33,976 nucleotides of DNA from assembly GCA_900314375.1 (NCBI GenBank), contig OMVC01000094.1:1-33976 (forward strand), read 5' to 3'. The DNA comes from an uncultured bacterium. Lineage in GTDB: Bacteria > Cyanobacteriota > Vampirovibrionia > Gastranaerophilales > Gastranaerophilaceae. Below the pieces are notes generated by a model. It did no database searches, was not told the DNA's origin, and saw nothing but the letters and a program-made list of their open reading frames with translations. Positions 1 through 12,500 of the stretch are shown here, one piece after another (positions within the stretch are counted from its first letter, which is position 1; each line of letters opens with the position of its first letter). Position numbers and translations under genes: made by a program.

Positions 1-187
1 CCGATTTGAGAGGTCTTATTATTTATTTGGTGCGTATAAACGCACCCTACAAACTTTATTGCACCTTTTGTCCCAATAATTGCACTCAAAAGTTATTGTC
101 GGGCAAGTATGCCCAAACTACAAGCTACCGATATATTTTGGTTGACTAAAGTAAACCCTACTGGCTACAGTCTACCCTGCATGCTAT
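1..187. repeat. cluster of three CTAC-associated hairpin repeats
   Basis: This non-coding stretch lies downstream of the adhesin stop codon. It holds three short stem-loops. The first is GGTGCGT/ACGCACC at 29-46. The second is GGGCA/TGCCC at 101-114. The third is an imperfect GGTT-ACT/AGT-AACC at 140-157. Each is followed on the + strand by CTAC or AAACTAC, so on the - strand each begins with GTAG. Related units recur at 30511-30532 and 33604-33639, so this looks like a dispersed palindromic repeat family. The hairpins could also serve as the 3' end of the adhesin transcript, but I see no classic T-run terminator. Confidence 0.5.
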
Positions 188-511
188 TTATAATGATGAT
201 GTCGTTAGATTTGATTTCATTGAATCTGCCTGCTGCATATATCTGTATAAAATCTTGTTAGCAACGTCATCAGGCATATCTACAAATTCAACACCTGCCA
301 TATTTCCTTTTGTATTTACTACCTTTGCTGTTACATTTATGTCAACATCATCAAATTTCAAATTAATTGTAGTCTTTTTACCGCGTTTTAATTTCTTATC
401 GTTTCTTATCAATGCACCTGTTGTAGAAATATCATAAATCTCAACATTTGATTGCAATCCGTCATCTTCTGTTGTATCAAATCTCATTGATATACGTTTT
501 AAACTTTCATC
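188..511 (-). other. PilZ domain at the C-terminus of the adhesin
   Basis: Encodes roughly the last 105 residues of the adhesin. Seen directly: RISMR (RxxxR, residues 5329-5333), then DISTTGALI (DxSxxG, 5350-5355), a Gly-Lys turn, beta-strand-like segments (TINLKF, INVTAKVV) and AGVEF, followed by a helix (VANKILYRYMQQ). This is the order expected for a complete PilZ fold, with both c-di-GMP-binding motifs intact. PilZ domains are cytosolic c-di-GMP receptors, so finding one on a secreted surface protein is unexpected. A short charged helical linker (about 5285-5325) joins it to the beta-rich exoprotein. Confidence 0.85.
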
Positions 512-3500
512 ATATCTTCTTTCATCCAATGCTGTCGATTCATCAATTCTGTCAATCAAATCTTTATTTTCTTTAAATTCTCTGTTGACAAAATTCCATG
601 CACTATGATAACCGTTTACAAGCATATGAGGATTGTTGTAAACCGTCGGAGCCGTTGTATGCATATTGATTGATTCATTCAAATCAAGCGCAAATGAACC
701 TGTTTTTCCTGTATATAATTGTATATCCGCAGGTCTAACTATTCTTCTGTAATCATTATCAACAACCGCAATTTTATCACGGTTTCTTAGTTCTGCGTAA
801 TTATTTATATAACCGTCCTGAACACCCAAATTGGTGTCATTAGTATTTATATATGCATTATCCGCATACAACGTATCAAAAGATACCCCTCTGTTTTCAG
901 GCGCATAATCGTTAACTGAAATTACCGCATTATCTGTCCTAAAATCATAACCGTAGAATGGTAATCTATTTTGGTCATTTTTGAATTTATCAGGAACATT
1001 ATCGACCGGCTTTTGTTCATTATATGAATTTCTTTGAGGATTTTTTACAACATCATTTACAACATCAGAATCAACCCCTAACACATCAAGTGATAAAGTA
1101 TCTCCTTTACCATAAGCATTTAAACCTTGAGCAGAGTATTTTTTACCGTCTTCTATCCCAAATCCCGACAAATCATAAGATTTATCTGTTTGTTTATATC
1201 CGTTAGGATTTTCTTTGGTTGATATGGTTGAATCAGGGGCTTTATCAGAATTTGCATAAATATTATCTGCCATCAATGTATAATCAGCAAGTCTTGAACC
1301 GTCAGGATAATATTGAGTATTTTCACCGTGGTTACCTCTTACATAAGCAGAATATATTTTCAGGTTAGAATCACCTCTGTTTGGTGTATCCATAGCATCC
1401 AATACTCTGATAATTGCATAATTAGGTATTGCACTTTCTCCTGATTTATCTGAAGAATCGCCATATACTATATCATCATGCGGATACAACATATCATCAA
1501 ATTTTTCGCCTGTTTGTCCTGCGGAAGAATAAGATGTACCCAAATTATATATTGTCAGATTTTGTGCTTTCTGAGTAAGTCTCAAACCTTTACCCGCAGT
1601 AATTTCTTTTATTACTGCATCAGATTCCATATCAAAATCAATATCGCCATGTTTTGAAACAAGTTGATATATTTTTGTTTCGTTTGATGAATTTGCACGA
1701 CCTGTTAAATTGATATCGTTTTCGGCTTCAAAACTAACCGAAGATTTCGGATTTGAAGCAGTATCTTGATTATATATAAATTTCTTATCCGCACTTCCGA
1801 TATTATCACTCGCAATAACGGAAATCATTTGACCACTTACTGCAGCATCATCAACATCAGCCGTATTCAGTATTGAATAACCTTTAAAGTAACTTTCGTC
1901 ATTTTTCGGAGTCGGTCTTGTATCTGCCTGTTTCCAATCTGCAGCCGTCAACATTACATTTCCGTCTGAAGTTACATCTTTTACTTTTAAATCAGAATCC
2001 TTTGCTCTGATATTTACAAGTCTGCTGTCAGTTTCATTTTCATTTGTTGCTCTTGCAACCAAATCACCGCCGACATTAACATTTATTGATTCTGTATAAT
2101 CTCTTGTATCTGCATTTATACTAAATCCCGGATTTGCATGAGAGGTTGAACCTATATCACCGTCTTTTGCGTTAATTGTCAAATTATTACCTGCCGCAAT
2201 AAGCGTTTTATATGCATGATCAGGATTTCCTAAATCGTGATTTTGATGTGTGTTTGTACTTGTCGGGTCAGTAATATTATTTAAGATATTTCCGTTTGTT
2301 TGATTTATGACAACATTTCCCGCTACAGCATTAATATAATTATCATTATCACTGTCATATTCCCCAATTCGGATATCTGAATCCTTATTGGTAATTTTTA
2401 TATCCTGCTTATCAGTTTTTACAGAACCTTGAATATCAATACCGTTTGCACCGGTATTTGATATTTCAATATTTCCGTCTTTGTTATTTACAACACCGCT
2501 TGTCGTAATATTTATACCGTCTTGTGATGTATTGTTTATATCGGTTACACCCATATCAGAACCGACAAAACCGGCAACAACAATTCCGCCGTCGTTAGAA
2601 TTATCAATATCGATATCTCCGTTTGAAGTTTCTATTCTGCCTGTTGTTGCGACTTCTAATTCTTTATCGCCTTTATTATTAACAAAAATATTACCTATAG
2701 CGTCGCCTATATGCTTAATTAAGCCTGCAACAGTAAATTTAGCGCCGTTATTTTCGACATCAATATCGCCGCCTTGGGTATTTGTAACTTTTCCTGTTTC
2801 GGTAATCGTTAAATCGCCGTCATTATTGGTAATTTTCGTATCATCTTTTACATTCGTCACATTACCCGAAATTAGAGTACCATCTTTGCTATCGTTTGTA
2901 ATACTTATTTTTCCGTTTTCGTCTTTTACGGTTCCTGAAATTTCTAAAGCTCCGTCATTAGAATTATATACGTTGATATCACCTTCTTTTGCAAGTACTA
3001 TACCTGAAATAGAAGCTTTATCTTCCCCGTTATTTGTTATATCCAAATTGCCTTTATTATCAACGACATTTCCTGAAATATCAAGTCCGCCTTTTGTATT
3101 ATAAACAGTAGTATCGCCATTTTTTGCCAATACTACACCCGATATATTCGTACCGTCTGCACCGTTATTTACAACTTTTATATCTCCAATGTTGTCTGCA
3201 ACATTTCCTGAAATATCAAGAGCACCGCCTGCATTGAATATTGTTGTATCACCTTCTTTATCAAGTATTGTTCCCGATATTTCGGCTCCGTCTTTACTGC
3301 TGTTTATAATATCTATTTTTCCGTTTTCGTCGGTTATATGACCGGCAATATTCATTGCGCCGTCATTAGAATTTTGAATATTTATGTTGCCATTTGCAGC
3401 AAGAACTTGACCTGTTGATGTAATATCTAATTCTTTGTTGCCGCTATTTTTAACGGTTATATTACCGATTTCAGCATGCTTAAACAAACCGGATATTGTG

Positions 3501-6500
3501 AATTTACCGCCTTTATTTTCTGCAACAATATTACCGCTTTCGGTATTTACTATCTGCGCACCTTGTTGAACAGTTAAATCACCTTTATCATTGGTAATTG
3601 TCGTATCACCTTTAACGTTAGTTATTTTACCTGTTGAAGCAATTGTTGTTCCGTCTGTACTTGCATTTGTAACATCTATATTGCCGTTATAATCAATTAT
3701 ACTGCCGGAAATGTTAAGCTCACCCGCATTTGAATTTGAAATATCAATATCGCCTTCATTTGCAACGACATTACTTTCAATATTTGCTTTGCCGTTTCCT
3801 GTGTTGGTTATTTCTATATCACCTTTATCGGTACTTTCTACATCCCCTTTAAGATTTAAAATACCACCCGCATTTGCAATAGTAATACTGTCATCTTCAT
3901 TTTCGGTTGTATTGGTAATCTTTGCTGTATCTGTTATATTTAAATTGCCTTTTGAATTTGATATATGTATTGAACCTGCTTCGTTATCAATTGCACTTGT
4001 TATTTCAGTAAAATCACCGGAATTTATTACGGAAATATCACCGCCTTTATTGGTTACATCACCGACAATTCTTGTTAAACCGTTTGTATTTGTTATTGTT
4101 GTATTACCGCCAACATTATCGATTGTTCCAGAAACTTCAGTGATTGCTCCTTTGTTTGAAACGGTTGTATTACCTTTTTGATTATTAATCGAACCGCCTA
4201 AAAGCAATTTGCCAACGCCATTTGTACCGTTATTAGTTATTGCCACATCACCCTCTTTAACAAGGATTGATGCGGTATTTGTATAATCAAGCCCGCTATT
4301 AGTGATGCTTACTCCGCCTTTTTCATAATTAGAAATCATGCCTGCGGTTGATAAATTATCATTTGCATTTTTGATAATTATATCACCAATTCGTGCCGTA
4401 ATTTCGCTACTTATTGACATACCGTTTGTATCCGATTGATTGTCAATAAGAATTGCTGTTGTTTTATCTTGTTCAGTCTTACCAATACCGAAGGTTTGAA
4501 CTTTATTTTGGATATCAAGTTTTCCGCCTGTCGGGTCATTTATAATTGATATCATACCTTCCGCATTTCTATTCGTACTGTTATGCAATATGATTGATGA
4601 AATTGTCATATCACCTTTTGTATTTCTAATCGTCAAATCTCCTTTATTATCAGAGATAAATCCTGCGATAGATGCGGAAGTCCCGTTATTTTGAATTGAA
4701 ACATTTCCGCTTTCGGAAGATATATATCCTTTTAAATCTAAATTTGAATCATTATTAGTAATTGTGATATCACCTTCATCAGTAACTATTTTAGATTCAT
4801 TAGAAGATTGCAATCCTTTGGATGTAATATCTATATTACCTTTTTTATCGTATATTGAACCTGTAATATTTGTTTGGGCATTGCTTTGAACTTTTACAGC
4901 ACCTTCTGTTTCGTCAATATCACCAAAGATATTTAATGCTCCTGTTCCTTCATTTGATATATTTATTATACCTTCACTAATCAAAGTTTCAGGATAAACA
5001 TTTCTTGATGCATCATTTGAAATATTACTGTTTAGATTTAATGCACCGGTACCTTTATTTGATATATTCAATTCGCCTGTTGTTGTAATTTTACCGTTTA
5101 TATCACCTTGTCCGTTATTTAATGTAATAGTAGTTTTTCCATTGGATAATATTGAATCAACAGTAGTTGGAATATGGTCTATTAATTTTGTTTGCGGTTT
5201 TACTTCTAATCCGTTATTAGCTGTTATATTTAATATTCCTTTTTCTTTAGGAAAATCATTGTAATTTGTAGTTATACTGTTTTGAATTATACCATTCAAG
5301 GAAAGCTTACCGTTGGATGTAATATTTGTAGTTGCATGGTCAACCGTATTTAATATAATTTCTCCATCTTCTGTTTTATTTATATTTTCAGGAGTCATGC
5401 CGCCTCTAAACTGTTTATTATATATATTGGCAACATTTAGTTGAGCATTTGTTTTGTTATCTATTATTATATTTTGAAGTCCGTTTGCCATTTTGACTTT
5501 TCCTGACAACGAAACATTTACATCAGAAATGCTGACTAACGGATCTGTGATATCTTCAGGCAAATTGTATAAATAAATTTGACCGTCTTTATAAATTGCT
5601 TTTATATTGTTTGTATCATTCAAATAGAACGAAACTTTATCTCCGCCGAGATTTATCAGATTAGTTTCACCTGAAGTCGGGTCATAGATAAGATTTTCAG
5701 GTTTTATCATATCTTCTGTTATTGTAATATTTCTGTTTGAATAACCTGTTTCTATCGTACCCTGAATATTTACGTCTTTATTGGTTAAGATACTAAAACC
5801 GTTTTGTGCAAATATATAATCGTTTGTTTTTATATTTATCGGAGTTGTATCTGTTTCATTGTAAATTAGCCAAACAACTGCATTATTTGTAGATATTAAT
5901 GACATTTTACCGGAATTTATACCGCTGTCATTGGCTATCATAATTCCACCGCTTTCATTCCATATATTTAAATCTCCGGAAGTATTTACACTCCCAATGA
6001 TATAAATATCAGAACGAGTTGTCGGTTCAGTAATATCAAATGTCGAAGCAAACGGATGATTTATATCATAGTAATTATTAATAGTTATTCCTGATATCCC
6101 GCTTCCATCTGATTTGTAATGAACACCTGAAGTTGGTAAATTGTCAAATGATGTATGTCCCGGTCTATTATGAACATACAAATAAGCTTGCGCACCGCTT
6201 ACTGCTTGAGTTTTATCTGCAAATTCGCTGTGATTTTTACCACCGATTATTAAGCCGCTCCTGTTTGCTACAGAATCTATATTCAAATCATTAAATAACA
6301 ATGTACGAGTTGAATAATTATCTACTTTTAAACCGTTTGAAGCTACACTAAATATACCGTTTCCGTTTATATTATGGTTATACGCACCATCAACCGATAT
6401 ATGAGCATCTTTTGGTTCAATATCATTGAATGTAATTGAATAACTTCCGCTATGCTGATCATAAGCACTTGAAGCAGTATTGTATACATCATTATATTGA

Positions 6501-9500
6501 GATGTTAGTGATACTCTGTTAGCTTGCAGCATTGCATGAGTATTAAGAGCAGATGTTCTCTCATCCTGATATGGTTCCATCTGGGCGTTTATATCTTCAA
6601 TTGCATTGTTAAATTGTGTTAATTCTTCACAAGTTTGTGCATTACCTGTACCTGTCGGCGTTGTCACAGCTACATATTTGCCTGTTGAATTTTGATATAC
6701 CGAGAATCCGCACTTTTCCGTCATTGAAACATTATTATTTACAGAATCATATCCGTTAGATATTGTTGTTTTTTGTGCATCTGATAAGCCATAATCCTGA
6801 GTTTCAATAAATTCTGTGATTGTAGGAACTTCAATATAAGGCTGTTGATTATCTATATTTTCAGGTTTTGCATTATGATTAAATATTGCAGTATTCTGAG
6901 CTTCTATTTCGGCAAGTTTGTTGTTATAGCTTGTCATTATAGTATTGTATTGAGTTTCGGTTATTTTAGTATCATCACTGTCACTGACAATCAAAGCTTT
7001 TATATCGTTTTGAATAATTGTGTTGAAATCACTGTTGCCTTGTGCATCCTGCTTATCATTTGTTAAAATTGCACCATTATTTATTAAATTATTGATTTCA
7101 TCAATTTTTAATTGAATTGTATCCTTTTTATCCTCAAAATCAATTAAAGTTTCATTCAGACTTATTAATGTTTGTGAAATTTCTTCTAAACTTTCATTTA
7201 TATTATTTATTTCAATTTGGATAGAATCCAAGGTTCTTTGTTTAATTATTTCACCTGAAATTATTTCACCATCCGAAAGAATATAATCATCATCATAAAA
7301 ACCTTTTAACGTTTCTTTATCAATAGAACCATCACGGTTTATCTTCATATATTTATTGTTGCCTTGACCTGCTACAATTTTACCGTTATTCTTTAATACA
7401 TAATTATCTACGGGTTTATCAACAGAATAAGAATCGGAATCCGATATAGGTATACCAAACAATGCATAACTTACTGTCTTCCATGAAACAGTCGAAGATA
7501 CGTTATTTTTACCGGAAGAATAAGTTATTTCAACGTCTTTACCGGATGTTATATCTGCATTAGAGTTTACGTTCAATGTGTTATTAATTGTTCTTTTCAG
7601 CTCTGTACCTTCATTTGTTGAAGCTACTGCCGCATGACATTCCGAATGTGCATATTGAGTCAAAGCGTTGATTGAATTGTTCATAAAGTTAATATCAACC
7701 AAATTTCCTGCTTCCATCGAACCGCTGTTGTCCAATGTATTATTTACCGTGAAATATAAATTTGCATAAGCAGAAGGCTTACCTTCAAAATTACGCGCAT
7801 CAGAAACCGTTCTTACTGCCAATGTATTATTTGAATCAAAGCTTACATCAAGCTCATCGGATGCTTTTATTTTTGAACTGTTATCTAAAGTAATTTTATT
7901 GTTATTCGTTACTTCAAGATTATTATACGCTCTCGGAACACTAACAAACCCGTAACCGTTTGATTCAATCTTTTGCTTAAAGAAAGAAGATGTTAATGCG
8001 TGCAATTTGATATCTTTTGTTGCTTCTAATATTGAATTTTGAATATCTATTTCACTGCTTTGAGTAAGCGTATTTTTTAAATCCAAATCCTGTACCGCAA
8101 CAAAACCGCCTGCAGTACCTGCATATTCAATATAATCAGAATCTTTTGTTCTTAAATCCGAGGATGTTTTTAAGTCTATATCTTTTGCATTTATCTTTGT
8201 ATTTTTTAGGGATAATTTTGCACCTGAATTGTAATTGTTCTTTACATCATTTGTAGAAACCGCAACAAAACCGCCGCCGACATTTGTTGCCTGGTCTTTT
8301 ATTATACCCTTATTTTCAACTTCAAATTTTACCTGACCTGTTGAATTTATATTTGAATTTTCAATATTTGTATTTGTAGAAGTATCAAATGTTAATTTCA
8401 GATTATCGACAGCTACATTTATAAATCCGCCTGAACCGTTGGACGTTGTAACATCAAAAGTATTAGTTGATTTATTAGATATTGACCAATTATTAATACC
8501 TTTTTTGTCATCAGATGTAATATCTTTTATATTAAGAACAGAAGTTCCTGTTAAATTATTTATTGCTTCAGGATTGCTGACATTGATAAATCCGCCCGAA
8601 CCTGAAGATTTACTTAATGTAGAATTTCTGATTGTATCGAAAGTTATTTTAGCACTTCCGGCATCAAAGTTTCCGCCGATATTGCCTGTTGTATTTGACT
8701 TCATATCAGAATCAATTCTTAATCTTGCTCCCGAAACTAACAATCCGAATGAAAATCCGCTTAAATCAGAAATCGTATTTGAATTGTGAGTAGCGTTTAT
8801 TACTGCGTTTTGTGTAATTGTATTAGTTCCGGAAATATCAAGAGTCATAGTACTTGTATCTTTAGAATCCGCAGCTATCGCCGCAACCCCGAGACCGCTG
8901 ACTTTTGTATTATTTGCTATCGCTTCTGCAGTAGATTTCAAGTATTGATTAATATTAAGATTATTTGATGTATGATTTTTTACATTTAATACTGTTACTG
9001 ATTTTGCATCATTCTCCGCTTTTGAAAATGCTCCTTCGTAAAGACCTGCAATGTCAACATCAACACCGTGCATTCTACCTTTTGAAATTAAACCTTCCGT
9101 TCCGTTATCTTTTGCGGTTGTAATATTTGTAGTATCAGCGACGTTTAAAGTAAGTGCTGAAGGACTGTCTATACCTGATTTAAAGTCTGCATTCATATAA
9201 GAACCGCAATCATTATATGCAGCCAAACTTGCTGCGCTGACAGCAACCACATTTGATTTCGAAAATACCGACATTTTATCGTAATCGGTTATTATATCAA
9301 GATTTTGTGCATTTATTTCACCGTTTACATTTTCGATTAATGCTCGTGTGATTGTATTTACATTAGCTTCATTTCTTGTAACATCAACTAAACTTGCAGC
9401 TCTTACCGGAATCGTTAATCTGTCAGAAGTTACATCAGTATTTGTTGTTGAATGGAGAGTTAATTTACCTTTTGCATCAATATTTGTATTACCGGTTATT

Positions 9501-12500
9501 ATTGCGGAAGTTTTATTTGTGTCTTTGACCTCCGCTAAATCAACCGTTACTATATCAGCGCCTGTTACCACAACATTTGTCGCATCAACAAAAGATTTAT
9601 TTGTTGATTTTGAATTAATTTCAATATCGTTAGCATTAACTGTTGCATCTTTTACTTGAGCCAAAGTTTCTGCTGTATTATTATAAACGACACTGCCGCC
9701 TGAAGCTCTTGCTCCTGACACTTCCACTTCTCTGTATACAAGTTCAACATCCGCACCGGATTTTGAATTGAGAGATACATTTCCGCCTGAACTTTCAACT
9801 TTTCCGCCTGCAATTTCGGATATAGTATTATTTGCCAGCTGAATATTTTTTATAGCGACTCCAATTGTAGCCCCTGTTGCATTTATATTTACTTTTTCAA
9901 ATTTAAATTTGTCAACAAGATTGCCGTCTTTATCCAAACCGTTTAGCTTACTTTCGGAATTTATGCTTATATTATTAGTTGTCTTTAAGTTACCGTTAAT
10001 GCCTGATATTGCACCGGTTTTAACATCACTTGAAGGTGTTGTAGCAGTATTTTTAAGCTTATCAGGTATCAGACTGTTTGCTTTATTAATATAATCTTGT
10101 TCAAGCGCTGAATATGTACCTGTACGTTTGCCTATTTCTACAATTTGGACATCAACAGGAATTGCAGCTAACCCGAATGATACACTGCCTGAAACATCAT
10201 TTGTTGCATTTAATAATTCAGAATTCAATGCTGCAGAACCCGCATTAATTTGACCGGAATCACCCGATAAAATTTCTGTTTTCGCAAGATTGTCAGAATA
10301 ATACAAATTAATATCGGCACCTACCGCCGCGCCTAATCCTGCACCTTTTCCTGTTGCTAAAGTATTTCTTGCTGCGGCAATATCTTTGGCTTCAAGATTT
10401 AATCCGTTTGTAATGTTTAAAGTTTTTGATTTCGCATCAACATATGAGCGAGTAGTTGATTTTAATTCGTTTACTACGGCATTTGCCATCAAATTCGCGC
10501 CTTCGCCCGTAAACCCAATACCTACATTTATATTATTTGTATTTCTTTTTGAATATGCATTTACATCAATAGAATCTATTTTTGTTGATTGCGTATTATC
10601 AACATAAGATGAAACGGTATTTGTATATTCATTTTTTATGACATTAACCGAAGCATTTACACCTTGACCGGCCAATCCGATAATAATAGCATTGTTCTTT
10701 AAAACATCTTCTTTATCTTTATTTGTATTTATTGTTATTGCACCTGCGTTTTCAATTTTGGAATTTTTAATTCCCGCTTCAAGCTCGGAATTTACATAAT
10801 TCAAAAGCACATTAACAGGAATACTAACCCCCTGACCCGCAACAGCAACTGTTGCCAACCAGTTATTTGCATCTATTATTGAATTGCCATTAATATTTAT
10901 TGCTTTCTCAGTATCAATAGTCGCACCGTCAATATAAGATTTAACTTTATTTGTATAACTGTTCTTGATTGCATTTCCGACACCGCTAACCCCTTGACCG
11001 ACACCTGCAACACCTGCAGAAATATCAAGTGTTCCCAATTTGCTTTGAGCATTCATATCTATTGATGCATCTTTTATGGTCGTTGCAGAAATTATTGATT
11101 GTGTAGTCATATCGTAATTATTTATTGTTGGAGAAACAGAAAGTGCAAGGTTTGATGCGCCTCCTGCAGTTACAATAATATGACTTGAATTTATATCCTC
11201 ATCTGCGGAAATTTTTATTTGACCTGCTTTAATTTCATTATCTGTTGATGTATTATCAATTTTTGCAGTTGCTTTGTCTGTTACATTATTCAAAACTACA
11301 TTGGCATTAATTACACCTTTCCCTGCTCCGGAACCTGCAATCAAAATTTCATAACTGTCTTTTTTGTTATTTGCAAGCATTTCAATTTTATCAGCTATTG
11401 TCAAATTGGAGCCGTTTGTAATTAAGGCATTTGTTGTACTGTTATCTCTTGTGTAAATAGCTTGAAGTCCTGCCGCTGCTTTGCCTGAAGCTGCAATAGA
11501 ACCTGCAATAATATTTTTTACCGAATAATCAGATGAAGCGATTGATAAAGTATTTGATTCAACAGTAGACGCTGAGACTTCGGCTGTTACAGTATTTTCA
11601 ATAACTTTACCTATACCCGCACCACCAACAGATATATTTGAACCGACTGCCAAATCATAAAACATATTCCAGTTTTGAAAACTATTATTTAAACTCAAAC
11701 CGTCATAATCGCCGTTTTCGTTTTTAGTCAACATCTTATCTCTATAAGCGTCAGTTGTTACATCATCTCTTGTGTATTGATTATTTTCATCCTTCGTACC
11801 GCCTAAAGAATTTATAGATGTTGCAAGAACCGAAACATCACCGTTTGCTTTTACGTCGGCATCTTTAATCTTTGCTTCTACTGTTTTGTCGATTTTATCA
11901 ACATTCACTGAACCTGCAATATTTACCACCGCATCGGCACTTGCAAGTGCCAAAGTTCCACCTCTTGAATAAAGAGTAGTTTCATCATAAGCAGAAACTG
12001 TTAAATTATTTATTTTTTGAGCATCATCACCGGAACCGATATTACCTGAAGCATAAGCTTTTACGGTATTATCAATAACATTTACACCTACATTTGCTGC
12101 CGCTATAAGCAATTGTTCATTTGTTGCAATTGATAATCCGACAGGAATTACATTTGATTTTTCTGTTGATGTAGCAGAAATCTTAACATCTTTTGCTTTT
12201 AAAATATTGCTGTCTTTATCAATTTCTGCAATAATATCATTTCTATATACATTTACAACAACATCACCGTTTACCCCAACACCTGACTGTGCGGTTGTTA
12301 TATCAAACGTACCTGCAACACCAAGATTATCACTTTTGGAATTTGCTTTTACTTCAATATTATCACCTGCAGTAATATTTGATTTAATTATTTTTGAACT
12401 TATCGTATCGTGAATATAATCTATATCTGCACCACCTGCAAAAGAAAATGCTCCGCCGTCAGTTCCGGCAACAATTGCTCCGGCAATTGCCCAATCGGAT

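Noticed and set aside
2481..3104. 207-codon open frame on the + strand inside the adhesin, and similar antisense frames (3711-4181, 15123-15572)
   Set aside because: They are mirror frames created by the repetitive composition of the adhesin. They lack ribosome binding sites and resemble no protein.
2370..5070. CRISPR-like array
   Set aside because: The repeats are degenerate, coding and in frame within the adhesin, with no constant repeat/spacer alternation.
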